The notes below the pieces were generated by a model. It was not told the DNA's origin and ran no database searches. It saw only the letters and a list, made by a program, of their open reading frames with translations. Made by a program: the position numbers and the translations under genes. This document shows positions 40,897 through 49,434 of a stretch of 64,000 bases of DNA, in pieces. Origin of the DNA: Pandoraea pneumonica (GTDB taxonomy: Bacteria > Pseudomonadota > Gammaproteobacteria > Burkholderiales > Burkholderiaceae); the NCBI RefSeq assembly GCF_902459645.1, contig NZ_CABPSK010000002.1:186001-250000 (forward strand), in the 5' to 3' direction. The first letter of the stretch is position 1; every line of letters begins with the position of its first letter.

Positions 40897-41400
40897 CTAC
40901 TTGAATGCCATCGCCAGCCAATAGGCCTTTAGCGTCAGCACGAAGGTGACCAGCAACGCTACCCAGTGAACTCCCGGATAACCGAACGCTATGGCCACCA
41001 ACAACGCAATCGTCGTTGCTACCTTGACCGCCTCTCCCATCACCAACGAACCGACAGAGAGACGATCACCTGAAATTCTTAGCCGCAGCGCAAACAAGGC
41101 GCCCGGCAACCAACCCATCATTCCGCCCAGCCAAGCGGACACCGCGGCCTCTTGGGGCGATGTCGAGAGTACCCACCAAGCCAGTGTCGCCGCGAGCGAC
41201 AACAGTACCTGGGCACCCACCACTCTGAATGGAGTCACACGGGATGCGCGCCCCACATCGGGACCGAACAGGCGCTCGGCCTGCGCACGCGTGAGCGGAA
41301 CGATTGTTTCTTGCTCCTGCTCGTCGTCCCAAACATCATCTGTTGCATGCGCCGGCGCTTGCGGTTTCGGTTCCAAGTTCGACCGTATTTCATCGGCCAT
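40897..41400 (-). CDS. atpI: ATP synthase assembly protein AtpI
   Basis: AtpI is a small membrane protein reported to help c-ring assembly. The 167-residue product has an acidic, disordered N-terminus (about 1-50) and four predicted membrane helices, including '[16 protein letters not shown]' and '[19 protein letters not shown]'. It is the first gene of the operon, 67 bp before atpB, directly behind a sigma-70-type promoter. Sequence conservation is low in this family, so position supports the name. Confidence 0.92.
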   Translation of the reverse strand: MADEIRSNLEPKPQAPAHATDDVWDDEQEQETIVPLTRAQAERLFGPDVGRASRVTPFRVVGAQVLLSLAATLAWWVLSTSPQEAAVSAWLGGMMGWLPGALFALRLRISGDRLSVGSLVMGEAVKVATTIALLVAIAFGYPGVHWVALLVTFVLTLKAYWLAMAFK

Positions 41401-41463
41401 CTCGTACCTCCCCGCCCGACTCGTGCAAAACGAATGGGCTCTTCAAGCAGTTAAACCCGCGAG

Positions 41464-41493
41464 ATTTTACGGGAGATTACGAACGCCAGTCAA
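41464..41493 (-). promoter_or_regulatory. Sigma-70 promoter of the atp operon
   Basis: On the minus strand TTGACT, 18 bases and TAAAAT match the consensus TTGACA-N17-TATAAT at 5 of 6 positions in each hexamer. It lies about 64 bp before atpI. Confidence 0.8.
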
Positions 41494-41643
41494 TTGAAAC
41501 ACGCAACAAATTCGCCGAAACTGTGCAGTGCATGCTTCGATTTGGCGCCAACTCTCACGGAGTGCGTATTTCCTCATGGTGCAGCGCGGCATTCGTCCGG
41601 AAGGCCGCGCAATCACGACATCTACGTGTCGTTCGGGGGGCGT

Positions 41644-42810
41644 TCAGACCCATTTCAGTGCAGCGAACCCCAGTCCCAGTGCCACCAGGTAAAACGGAAT
41701 CGAAACCCAATGAAAGTGCCACCAGATCTTGCGCGATTTCGCCATGCGCAATGCAATCAGGTTGGCCAACGACCCCACCGCCAGGCCGAAGCCTCCGACT
41801 GCCACACCGTGCGCGAGTGCAGGCCAGTTCTGGCTGTATTCCGCGAGCAGAATCGCTGCGGGCACATTACTGATGAATTGTGACAACACCGCCGCGCCGA
41901 GATAGGCGCCGAGTGTGCTGGAGAAGTCCACATGCCCGAGCGCGGTGCGCACTTCCGGCATTTCCGCCACGCCGCGCAACACCACAAACATCAACACGAA
42001 GATGGCGAGCAGCAGCCAGTCGATGCCGAGCACGGCGTTCCGGCGCGCAACAAGCAAGACCGCGACCACCCCAGCGCAGGCCCACGTCGCAAGCCCGTGA
42101 TCGGCCAGCGCCACGAAACCGACGAACAACGCGAGGGCTATCCATAGCAACGGCCAGCGCACATCGTGCGACGGCCCCCGTCGTTGAAAATGCAGCGGGC
42201 GCGAATCGAATGCAAAGGCGCACACGGCCAGCAGCAGCGCCATGAGCGCCACGGTGATCGGCGTCATCATCGCGACATAGCCGCCGAAGCCCAGCCCGCT
42301 GTGCTGCCAGAGAAAGAGGTTCTGAGGGTTGCCGAGTGGCGTCAGACTCGACCCGGCATTCACCGCCAGCGCGAGAAAGATAATCAGGCGCTCGATGCGC
42401 ACCGGCGCAATGCGTGCGAGCGATTGCGCAAGCGGCACCACGGCGAACAACGCCACGTCGTTGGTGAGCAGCGTCGAGAGTGCCGCTGCAAATGCGACCA
42501 TCAACAAGGCAAGACGCCGCTCGGTGCGAAACCATCGCAACAAGCGTTGCGCGAGCCAGTCGAGAAAGCCGCTCTGATCGATGGCCCGCGTGAGCATGAG
42601 CAGGCCGGCGAGCGTGAGGATGGTGTGCTGATCGATTCGCGCGAACAATGCGCCGACACTCGCCGGACGCATTATCTGCAACGCGACGAACGCAATCAGC
42701 AGAATGACGAGTACGCGATCGCTGCGCACTCGCTCGAACAACTTGGCCAATGAGCGCGTCACACGCGTCACGTGCGACACTTCGGACGAATGCTGCGCCT
42801 CATTGGTCAT
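41644..42810 (-). CDS. Ion-transporter (SLC13/ArsB-like) membrane protein
   Basis: This is a 388-residue protein with about 10-11 membrane helices. The segment 'LALAVNAGSSLTPLGNPQNL' near residue 150 and the repeat-like 'FISNVPAAILLAEYSQNW' are the re-entrant loop motifs of the ion transporter superfamily that includes ArsB, NhaD and citrate carriers. The substrate cannot be told. It lies 24 bp after parB and may be the last gene of the mnmG-rsmG-parAB transcript; no terminator is seen between them. It is unlike its functional neighbours. Confidence 0.8.
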   Translation of the reverse strand: MTNEAQHSSEVSHVTRVTRSLAKLFERVRSDRVLVILLIAFVALQIMRPASVGALFARIDQHTILTLAGLLMLTRAIDQSGFLDWLAQRLLRWFRTERRLALLMVAFAAALSTLLTNDVALFAVVPLAQSLARIAPVRIERLIIFLALAVNAGSSLTPLGNPQNLFLWQHSGLGFGGYVAMMTPITVALMALLLAVCAFAFDSRPLHFQRRGPSHDVRWPLLWIALALFVGFVALADHGLATWACAGVVAVLLVARRNAVLGIDWLLLAIFVLMFVVLRGVAEMPEVRTALGHVDFSSTLGAYLGAAVLSQFISNVPAAILLAEYSQNWPALAHGVAVGGFGLAVGSLANLIALRMAKSRKIWWHFHWVSIPFYLVALGLGFAALKWV

Positions 42811-42834
42811 GTGAGAACAATCAGGACACCGATA

Positions 42835-43740
42835 TTATTCAGCACGAATGCGCGCAAGAATGCCGTCGAGTGCGTCGAGGCTGCCGAATTCGATCGTGAG
42901 TGCGCCTGCGCCTTTGCGACCGACTTTGATCTTCACGTTCGACGCGAGCAGATCCGACAACTCCTCTTCGAGACGCGTCACATCGCGCCCGCCCTCTTCT
43001 GCCGAACGGCGGCGAATGCCATCGCCTTGCGGCTTGAGCGACGCGTTCACGATGCGCTCGGTATCGCGCACCGACAGGCGCTTATTCACCACCTGATTGG
43101 CCAGCGTGATTTGCGTGGCGGCGTCGACGGAGAGCAGCGCACGCGCGTGTCCCATATCGAGATCGCCCGCGAGCAACATCGTCTGCACCGGCTGCGCGAG
43201 ATTGAGCAAACGCAGCAAGTTCGACACGGCACTGCGCGAACGGCCGAGCGATTCGGCCGCTTGTTCATGCGTGTAATTGAATTCACCGAGCAAGCGCTGA
43301 ATGCCCTGCGCCTCTTCCAGCGGATTCAAATCTTCGCGCTGAATATTCTCGATGAGCGCCATCGCGGCGGCGGCTTCATCGGGCACGTCGCGCACGAGCA
43401 CGGGCACTTCCGACAACCCGGCAATGCGCGCGGCACGGAAGCGCCGTTCGCCGGCAATAATTTCGTACTTCTCACCATCGACGCGGCGCACGAGAATCGG
43501 CTGCATCAGCCCTTGCGCGCGAATGCTCGCGGCGAGCTCCTGCAATGCACCCTCGTCCATGCGCGTGCGCGGCTGATACTTGCCCGCCTGAAGGCGGTCG
43601 AGCGTCATCACCGACGGTGCGCCCTCGATGGCAGCGGCAGCTTCGTCTGCGCCATTATGGTTATCGGCGTGCGCGCCTAGCAGCGCTTCGAGGCCGCGGC
43701 CCAGGCCCTTCTTTTTCAGTGCGTTGGTCTTGGTCGCCAT
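42835..43740 (-). CDS. parB: Chromosome partition protein ParB
   Basis: ParB binds parS sites near the origin and spreads as a CTP-dependent clamp. The 301-residue protein has the CTP-binding box with GERRFRA at 97-103, a central helix-turn-helix ('EQAAESLGRSRSAVSNLLRL') and a C-terminal dimer domain. The N-terminus 'KKGLGRGLEALLG' is the ParA-contact peptide. Several parS sites lie 3-5 kb away in this window. It follows parA by 27 bp. Confidence 0.98.
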   Translation of the reverse strand: MATKTNALKKKGLGRGLEALLGAHADNHNGADEAAAAIEGAPSVMTLDRLQAGKYQPRTRMDEGALQELAASIRAQGLMQPILVRRVDGEKYEIIAGERRFRAARIAGLSEVPVLVRDVPDEAAAAMALIENIQREDLNPLEEAQGIQRLLGEFNYTHEQAAESLGRSRSAVSNLLRLLNLAQPVQTMLLAGDLDMGHARALLSVDAATQITLANQVVNKRLSVRDTERIVNASLKPQGDGIRRRSAEEGGRDVTRLEEELSDLLASNVKIKVGRKGAGALTIEFGSLDALDGILARIRAE

Positions 43741-43767
43741 GACAATGCGTTCCTGCGCGAATGCGCC

Positions 43768-44538
43768 TTACATAGTTTGAATGCGCGCGATCATCTCTGC
43801 GCCGAATTGCAGATACGCCTGCGCGCCACGCGATGCGGGGTCGAAGACGACGCCGGGCATGCCGTAACTCGGCGCCTCGGCGAGCCGCACATTGCGCGGA
43901 ATGATCGCGTTGAAAACTTTATCGCCGAAGTGCTGCTTGAGCTGCTCCGACACTTGTTGTTGCAGCGTGATGCGCGGATCGAACATCACGCGCAGCAAGC
44001 CGATGACCTTCAGGTCGCGATTCAGATTCGCGTGCACCTGCTTGATCGTATTGACGAGATCCGAGAGCCCTTCGAGCGCGAAGTACTCGCACTGCATCGG
44101 AATGATCACGCCGTGCGCAGCACACAGGCCGTTGAGCGTGAGGAGCGAGAGCGTCGGCGGGCAATCGATGAGAACGAAGTCGTAGGCATCGTCCACTTTC
44201 TCGAGGGCCTGTTTGAGTCGCGTGTCGCGATTCTCGAGCGAGACGAGTTCCACGTCGGCACCCGCGAGTTCGCGGTTGGCGGGCAGCACGTCGTAGTTGC
44301 CCGTCTCCGAACGTTGACGGCTCACCGTCACGTCGGTGCCATCGACCAGCACTTCATAGACGCTCGTCTCGAGCGCGGCTTTGTCGATGCCGCTGCCCAT
44401 GGTCGCGTTGCCCTGCGGATCCAGGTCGACCAATAGGACACGCTGTCCGTGCGACGCCAGACCGGCGGCGAGGTTCACCGTGGTGGTCGTCTTGCCGACG
44501 CCGCCCTTCTGATTGGCCACGCAGAAAATTTTCGCCAT
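43768..44538 (-). CDS. parA: Chromosome partition ATPase ParA
   Basis: ParA is a Walker-type ATPase that moves ParB-parS complexes over the nucleoid. The 256-residue protein has the deviant P-loop KGGVGKTT at 11-18, 'VLLVDLDPQGNATMGSGID' as switch I and 'YDFVLIDCPPTLSLLTLNGL' as Walker B. It lacks an N-terminal DNA-binding domain, so it is of the chromosomal (Soj) type. It is 161 bp after the lipocalin gene. Confidence 0.98.
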   Translation of the reverse strand: MAKIFCVANQKGGVGKTTTTVNLAAGLASHGQRVLLVDLDPQGNATMGSGIDKAALETSVYEVLVDGTDVTVSRQRSETGNYDVLPANRELAGADVELVSLENRDTRLKQALEKVDDAYDFVLIDCPPTLSLLTLNGLCAAHGVIIPMQCEYFALEGLSDLVNTIKQVHANLNRDLKVIGLLRVMFDPRITLQQQVSEQLKQHFGDKVFNAIIPRNVRLAEAPSYGMPGVVFDPASRGAQAYLQFGAEMIARIQTM

Positions 44539-44586
44539 GCCGATGTAGTCCTCCGAATGCTGCCTTGTTCAAGCGCGATTAATGCT

Positions 44587-44672
44587 GATGCATCGGGTGA
44601 TAGCTCGCGGTGCCGCAACGTCAGTCCGTCGCCACGCGCGATGGCTTCGCCATGCTGCCAACCCGATGTATC
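44587..44672. repeat. Long-range inverted repeat between the lipocalin gene and parA
   Basis: GATGCATCGGGT (44587-44598) and ACCCGATGTATC (44661-44672) match as an inverted repeat at 11 of 12 positions, 62 bp apart, in the 161-bp gap before parA. It may form a leader structure in the parAB transcript. No T-run follows. Confidence 0.45.
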
Positions 44673-44699
44673 CGATGATTTCGATTACCTGAGCAATGC

Positions 44700-45290
44700 T
44701 CAGTTATTGCCGATGCTGGCTTTCTGCGGCGTCAACACGAGCTTGTCGGTGTCGTAGCCTTGCTTGCGCAACTGCGCGCGCATTTGATTCAACGTGTTCT
44801 CGTCGATGGTCGGGGTGCGCGAAAGGATCCACAGGTACTCGCGGCCCGGCTCTCCGACGGCGGCATATTGATAGTCGCCGTCGAGCACGATAACCCAGTA
44901 GTTCGCCCAAAGCCAGGGAATCCAGCGCAACCAGTCCGGCGCAAACGTCACCTTGAAACGCGCGGTGCCTGTGCCCTGCCCATCGGTGCGCGCGAGGCCG
45001 GCGTCGCTGACCCAGGTGCCGTCGTCCTTGCGGCATTTATTCGTCACTTCGATCTTGCCGTCCGGGCGCGCCACGTACTCGGCGCTCACGTCCGACACAC
45101 ATTTTCGCTCGAAGAAATTCGGGTAGCGTGCTATTTCGTACCAAGTGCCGACATATCGCGATTTGTCGATGGCACCGACCGGGCGCACACGCGTGGTCAG
45201 CGATTCCTGCCCGGTTTGTGCCCAAGCGACAGCGGCGAGCAGCGAAAAACCAACGATGGCGACACCAATCCAGCGGGTAATACGGGTCAT
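44700..45290 (-). CDS. Exported lipocalin-family protein (Blc-like)
   Basis: Bacterial lipocalins bind lipids or other hydrophobic molecules in the cell envelope. The 196-residue protein has a signal peptide ending near 'VAWA' with no lipobox, so it should be periplasmic and soluble rather than a lipoprotein like E. coli Blc. The lipocalin motif '[16 protein letters not shown]' lies at about 46-61, and '[18 protein letters not shown]' and 'LWILSRTP' follow in the family order. Its start overlaps the rsmG stop (ATGA), so it is translated with rsmG. A lipocalin between rsmG and parA is unusual. Confidence 0.93.
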   Translation of the reverse strand: MTRITRWIGVAIVGFSLLAAVAWAQTGQESLTTRVRPVGAIDKSRYVGTWYEIARYPNFFERKCVSDVSAEYVARPDGKIEVTNKCRKDDGTWVSDAGLARTDGQGTGTARFKVTFAPDWLRWIPWLWANYWVIVLDGDYQYAAVGEPGREYLWILSRTPTIDENTLNQMRAQLRKQGYDTDKLVLTPQKASIGNN

Positions 45291-45967
45291 GCCGCCACCT
45301 TCACGCGAAGCAAATGACGCTCGGCGTCGAGGAATGGCACTTGCAGCGGCAAGCGTTCGACCAGCGCGTAACCCGGCGGCAAGGCCAGTTCGCTCTCGGC
45401 GGCGACGCCCTTCATCGCCCAGAAACTGCCGTCGGCAGCGAGCAATTTATGCCCCAGCGTCACGAAGTCCATCAGCTCGGCAAAGGCACGTGAAACAATC
45501 GCGTCGAACGGCGCCGGCACCTCTTTGCCCACCACCAGCGACTCCACGCGGCCGGTGACGACCGTGAGATTGGTCAGCTTGAAGGTCGCACGCGCCTGCG
45601 TAAGGAACGCCGTCTTCTTGTGAACGATGTCGTTGACGGTGACTTGCCAGTCCGGGCGCACGATGGCCAGCACCACGCCCGGCAACCCGCCGCCTGAACC
45701 CACGTCAAGCACACGTGAAATTGGCTCACGATCGAGACGCGGCAGGATTGAGAGGGAGTCGAGCAGATGCTTGACGACCATCTGACGCGGATCGCGAATC
45801 GAGGTCATCTGAAGCGCGGCATTCCACTTAGCAAGCAGCGCCTGAAAGTCGAGCAGCCGTGCCTGCTGTTCGGCACTGATCGACAGCCCAAGCTGTGCAA
45901 TGCCGTCGGCCAATAGCGTCGCCAGTTCGTTGCCGCCTTGGGTGGCGGGAGTACGCGAAACTGTCAT
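45287..45967 (-). CDS. rsmG: 16S rRNA (guanine527-N7) methyltransferase RsmG
   Basis: RsmG methylates G527 of 16S rRNA using S-adenosylmethionine. The 226-residue protein has '[20 protein letters not shown]', the SAM-binding motif '[20 protein letters not shown]' near 86-105 and '[17 protein letters not shown]'. CGGAGACGAC lies before the start. It follows mnmG by 11 bp, the conserved gidA-gidB order near many bacterial origins. Confidence 0.97.
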   Translation of the reverse strand: MTVSRTPATQGGNELATLLADGIAQLGLSISAEQQARLLDFQALLAKWNAALQMTSIRDPRQMVVKHLLDSLSILPRLDREPISRVLDVGSGGGLPGVVLAIVRPDWQVTVNDIVHKKTAFLTQARATFKLTNLTVVTGRVESLVVGKEVPAPFDAIVSRAFAELMDFVTLGHKLLAADGSFWAMKGVAAESELALPPGYALVERLPLQVPFLDAERHLLRVKVAA

Positions 45968-45978
45968 GTCGTCTCCGG

Positions 45979-47943
45979 TCAGGCGGCGTGCTGGTCGCCG
46001 TCATCGGCAGCCGCACTCGTTTCGCCCGACGCACGACGGCGCCCCAGCCCTTTCTTCAGATGGATCATCAGCAACGAGATCGCTGCCGGTGTCACGCCAG
46101 AGATACGCGACGCCTGCCCCAGTGTTTCGGGCCGCTGCGCGTTGAGCTTCTGGCGCACTTCAATCGACAGACCGCGCACGTCGTTGTAATCGATGCTCGC
46201 CGGCAGCACGGTGTTCTCGTTGGCTTCCTTGCGCACGATTTCGTCGGCCTGACGGTCGATATAGCCCTGATACTTCATCGCGATCTCAATCTGCTCGCGA
46301 ATCTGCCCGGCTTGCAGCGCGTCGTCGGACAGCGCGACTTCCGGTGCCAACCGGCCGCCCTGCACTGCCATCAGCGCGTCGTAACTCACTTCCGGGCGAC
46401 GCAGCAGATCGGCCAGCGAGTATTCGTGATCGATGGCTTTGCCGAGCAACGGCACGGCATCTTCCGCCGGGAACGTCTTGGGATTCACCCACGTCGTCTT
46501 GAGTCGTTCTGTTTCACGTGAAACAGCGTCGCGCTTGCGGCAAAAAGCTTCCCAACGGATATCGTCGACCACACCGAGTTCGCGGCCGATCTCCGTCAAG
46601 CGCATGTCGGCATTGTCTTCACGCAGCGACAAACGGTACTCGGCCCGGCTGGTGAACATGCGATACGGCTCGGACACACCGCGCGTGATCAGATCGTCGA
46701 CGAGTACGCCGAGATACGCCTGATCGCGTCGCGGGCACCACGCCTCACGGCCTTGCACCTGAAGTGCCGCGTTCATCCCCGCGAGCAACCCTTGGGCGGC
46801 CGCTTCCTCGTAACCCGTCGTCCCATTGATCTGACCGGCGAAGAACAGACCCGAAATCACACGCGTCTCGAGCGAGCTACGCAGACCGCGCGGATCGAAG
46901 TAGTCGTACTCGATGGCATAGCCCGGGCGCAGGATGTACGCGTTCTCCATGCCCTTCATCGAGCGAACGAGCTCGAGCTGAACATCGAACGGCAGGCTCG
47001 TGGAGATGCCATTCGGATAAAACTCGTTGGTCGTCAGCCCTTCCGGCTCCAGATAGATCTGGTGCGACGACTTATCGGCAAAGCGGTGAATCTTGTCTTC
47101 GATCGACGGACAGTAGCGCGGCCCTACCCCTTCGATAACGCCCGTGTACATCGGGGAACGGTCGAGGCCGCTACGGATGATGTCGTGCGTGCGCTCGTTG
47201 GTATGCGTCACCCAGCACGGCACTTGGCGCGGATGCTGATCGGCACTGCCCAGGAACGAGAAAACCGGCACCGGATCGAGGTCACCGGGCTGCTCTTCGA
47301 GCACCGAGAAGTCGATCGAACGGCCATCGATACGCGGCGGCGTACCCGTTTTCAAGCGGCCTTGCGGGAGTTTCAACTCTTTCAGGCGAGCCGACAGACT
47401 GACGGCAGCCGGATCACCGGCACGGCCGCCGACGTAGTTATTCAGTCCGACGTGGATCTTGCCGTCGAGGAACGTGCCAGCGGTCAGCACCACGGCACGG
47501 GCGCGGAAGCGCAACCCCACCTGAGTGATCGCACCGACAACGCGCTCGCCTTCGACCATCAGGTCTTCAACGGCTTGCTGGAACAGCCAAAGATTCGGTT
47601 GGTTCTCGAGCCGATGGCGGATCGCCTGCTTGTACAGAATGCGGTCTGCCTGAGCGCGTGTGGCACGCACGGCCGGGCCTTTGGACGAGTTCAGGATGCG
47701 GAACTGGATGCCGCTCTCGTCGGTAGCCGCGGCCATCGCGCCGCCAAGCGCATCGACTTCTTTGACGAGATGGCCTTTGCCGATGCCCCCAATCGAGGGG
47801 TTGCAGCTCATCTGACCGAGCGTCTCGATGTTGTGGGTAAGCAAAAGGGTCTTACAGCCCATGCGGGCCGAGGCGAGCGCAGCCTCAGTGCCGGCATGGC
47901 CGCCACCCACCACGATCACATCGAACTCGGTTGGATAAAGCAT
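45979..47943 (-). CDS. mnmG: tRNA uridine-34 modification enzyme MnmG (GidA)
   Basis: MnmG with MnmE forms carboxymethylaminomethyl-uridine at the tRNA wobble base. The start at 47943 ([20 protein letters not shown]) is set by family similarity; the in-frame extension to 48039 would cross the promoter and a parS-like site. The 654-residue protein has the FAD fold '[20 protein letters not shown]' and the two family signatures '[15 protein letters not shown]' and '[20 protein letters not shown]'. A perfect parS site lies inside the coding region (46510-46525). It flanks the likely origin. Confidence 0.98.
   Translation of the reverse strand: MLYPTEFDVIVVGGGHAGTEAALASARMGCKTLLLTHNIETLGQMSCNPSIGGIGKGHLVKEVDALGGAMAAATDESGIQFRILNSSKGPAVRATRAQADRILYKQAIRHRLENQPNLWLFQQAVEDLMVEGERVVGAITQVGLRFRARAVVLTAGTFLDGKIHVGLNNYVGGRAGDPAAVSLSARLKELKLPQGRLKTGTPPRIDGRSIDFSVLEEQPGDLDPVPVFSFLGSADQHPRQVPCWVTHTNERTHDIIRSGLDRSPMYTGVIEGVGPRYCPSIEDKIHRFADKSSHQIYLEPEGLTTNEFYPNGISTSLPFDVQLELVRSMKGMENAYILRPGYAIEYDYFDPRGLRSSLETRVISGLFFAGQINGTTGYEEAAAQGLLAGMNAALQVQGREAWCPRRDQAYLGVLVDDLITRGVSEPYRMFTSRAEYRLSLREDNADMRLTEIGRELGVVDDIRWEAFCRKRDAVSRETERLKTTWVNPKTFPAEDAVPLLGKAIDHEYSLADLLRRPEVSYDALMAVQGGRLAPEVALSDDALQAGQIREQIEIAMKYQGYIDRQADEIVRKEANENTVLPASIDYNDVRGLSIEVRQKLNAQRPETLGQASRISGVTPAAISLLMIHLKKGLGRRRASGETSAAADDGDQHAA
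46510..46525. other. parS site, perfect, inside mnmG
   Basis: TGTTTCACGTGAAACA equals the bacterial parS consensus at all 16 positions. It is the only fully perfect copy seen, and it lies within the mnmG coding region. Confidence 0.93.
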
Positions 47944-47991
47944 CGCAATATTGCCGTGCGCGGCAAACTCTCTGGATTCGGTAATTGCGGA

Positions 47992-48020
47992 ATTATAGCG
48001 GTATTGCGATGCATCATTTG
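47992..48020 (-). promoter_or_regulatory. Putative promoter of mnmG
   Basis: On the minus strand a perfect TATAAT lies 49 bp before the mnmG start. The -35 at 17 bp (CAAATG) is poor, so a helper protein or an extended element may matter. A parS-like site lies 12 bp further upstream. Confidence 0.5.
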
Positions 48021-48031
48021 TAACCACTCGA

Positions 48032-48047
48032 TGTTTCACGTGGAACG
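48032..48047. other. parS-like site (degenerate right half)
   Basis: TGTTTCACGTGGAACG has a perfect left half and two changes in the right half compared with the parS consensus. It sits just upstream of the mnmG promoter. Confidence 0.55.
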
Positions 48048-48074
48048 TGAGTGGAAAACGACGGATTGCGGGAT

Positions 48075-48090
48075 GGTTTCACGTGAAACA
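48075..48090. other. parS site
   Basis: GGTTTCACGTGAAACA differs from the consensus only at the first base. Confidence 0.88.
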
Positions 48091-48228
48091 GTCGGGGGAA
48101 TTGGCGCTGGCGCTGCTGGTATTGAGGGATCGGATTGGCCGCAAGCGAATCGTTGTGAGCGCAACCGGATAGCAGATACCGCGCCCCACCCTATCGACCA
48201 TCTGCCGTGGAACGCATCGGGCGAATGA

Positions 48229-48244
48229 TGTTTCACGTGAAACC
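48229..48244. other. parS site
   Basis: TGTTTCACGTGAAACC differs from the consensus only at the last base. Confidence 0.88.
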
Positions 48245-48321
48245 TGCATCGAATCTGATAAATGCCCCAGCTCGTTGCCCCCCTCCGATCGCACGCTCAA
48301 CTCGATAACTGCCCTACCCCT

Positions 48322-48337
48322 CGTTTCACGTGAAACA
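48322..48337. other. parS site
   Basis: CGTTTCACGTGAAACA differs from the consensus only at the first base. Confidence 0.88.
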
Positions 48338-48393
48338 TCGCAGCGCGCAGGAGAGCATCCAACCGAAAAATGGCTAACGTGAAACCAACCGTC

Positions 48394-48409
48394 GGTTTCA
48401 CGTGAAACA
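48394..48409. other. parS site
   Basis: GGTTTCACGTGAAACA differs from the consensus only at the first base. A half site (AACGTGAAACC) lies just before it at about 48376-48386. Confidence 0.88.
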
Positions 48410-48540
48410 TAGCAACCCGTTACGGCCTGGTGGAAATCGCGAACCCATTCTTCAGCACCCGATTCTCAGATGGAAGCGAGCGGATAACTCATGCCATCCA
48501 CCGATCGAAATTGCTCCGGACTCATCCTCCAGTCCCTGCC

Positions 48541-48556
48541 CGTTTCACGTGAAACA
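48541..48556. other. parS site
   Basis: CGTTTCACGTGAAACA differs from the consensus only at the first base. Confidence 0.88.
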
Positions 48557-48911
48557 AAAGGCACTGGCTCTCACCGAGATCGCACCCCGCCACTCCCACG
48601 TAACCACTCCGCGAAATTCTCAAAATCGAACGTCGCGCTCGCACTATCTGCCCCAACCCGGCGTTCCAACAAAAACCGAGAATCCGCACTTAGTGGCAGA
48701 CACACAGCACAACCACTGGACACAAACCCAGCTTCCGCTTCCAAGAAAAAATTATCCTGCCCCTCATCCACCGCGACGCGACAGATCAAACACAAATAGC
48801 GTTGCTTCCGAAAGTTCGTGCACTGGATGCAACCACAGGTCTCGCTCCCGACGCGAGTCACACGCCTGAGACCGCACGCCCGCCACCACTGGATACAAAC
48901 ACAGCGCCCGG

Positions 48912-48927
48912 CGTTCCACGTGAAACC
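48912..48927. other. Degenerate parS-like site
   Basis: CGTTCCACGTGAAACC has three changes from the consensus. It is the copy nearest the DnaA boxes. Confidence 0.45.
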
Positions 48928-49074
48928 CAGACCCCATACAAGTCCCGCACATATCCGCCCCGAAATACGTCCGACTCCCCCTTCTGCCGAACATCGAAAA
49001 TCAACCGCATCTTTTCAAAAGCAGCCTTGCTAACTCGACGCATTCCAACGAACCAATGTCCCGCCGAAGTCCGC

Positions 49075-49083
49075 TTATCCACA
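49075..49083 (+). other. DnaA box
   Basis: TTATCCACA is a perfect high-affinity DnaA box on the plus strand. Confidence 0.8.
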
Positions 49084-49127
49084 CATCACGATTCCCCTCG
49101 CAATCCTCGAATAAGAAATTGCTTTTC

Positions 49128-49136
49128 TGTGGATAA
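49128..49136 (-). other. DnaA box
   Basis: TGTGGATAA is a perfect DnaA box on the minus strand. Confidence 0.8.
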
Positions 49137-49222
49137 CCTCGTCGCGCGAATTCACTCGAAAATCGTAAAAATCTCGGAACCCCTTATTGCGGCGGTGCGC
49201 CATAGATTTGCGCGGTGCAGAA

Positions 49223-49231
49223 CTATCCACA
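49223..49231 (+). other. DnaA box, one mismatch
   Basis: CTATCCACA differs from the perfect box at the first base. Confidence 0.6.
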
Positions 49232-49237
49232 AGCAAC

Positions 49238-49246
49238 TGTGAATAA
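49238..49246 (-). other. DnaA box
   Basis: TGTGAATAA reads TTATTCACA on the minus strand and fits the relaxed consensus TTWTNCACA. Confidence 0.7.
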
Positions 49247-49261
49247 GTGAGTTCGCATTGA

Positions 49262-49270
49262 CGTGGATAA
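49262..49270 (-). other. DnaA box, one mismatch
   Basis: CGTGGATAA reads TTATCCACG on the minus strand. With the preceding box it forms a direct repeat with a 24-bp pitch and a shared AAGTGA extension. Confidence 0.6.
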
Positions 49271-49366
49271 GTGACCTTGCGGACCACATCAAAAATAGGG
49301 CCGGATCATCTGCGCGACAATCGACGCCCCCTATCCAACACCGCATTTCAACGCCGCGACGCGCCA

Positions 49367-49393
49367 TAAAAAAACCCGCCGGGTGGCGGGTTT
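49367..49393 (-). terminator. Terminator after livF of the first LIV system
   Basis: AAACCCGCC/GGCGGGTTT is a perfect 9-bp stem with a GGGT loop and, on the minus strand, a run of seven T. It lies 42 bp after the livF stop and insulates the origin region from the transporter operon. Confidence 0.9.
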
Positions 49394-49434
49394 CTTCTTC
49401 AACGTTGGCGGCAGTGCCGCGCTCGCTACGAATA

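Larger units (their letters stand above)
47944..49434. other. Likely chromosomal origin region (oriC) with parS array
   Basis: This is 1.5 kb with no credible gene, flanked by mnmG and the liv genes. It holds six parS or parS-like 16-mers at 48075-48556 and 48032-48047, a degenerate one at 48912-48927, and five DnaA-box sequences within 196 bp at 49075-49270. The base composition is visibly lower in GC than the neighbours (A/T-rich tracts at about 48600-49200). Origins next to mnmG-rsmG-parAB are common in bacteria, and in Burkholderia dnaA itself is not adjacent. dnaA is not in the window. Confidence 0.82.

Noticed and set aside
47944-48039. N-terminal extension of mnmG by 32 codons
   Set aside because: It would cross the TATAAT promoter and part of a parS-like site; the FAD fold begins right after the ATG at 47943.
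48402-49242. Plus-strand reading frames of about 100-155 codons in the origin region
   Set aside because: They run through parS sites, lack ribosome sites and have Thr/Pro/Ser-rich low-complexity sequence; the region is better explained as oriC/parS.
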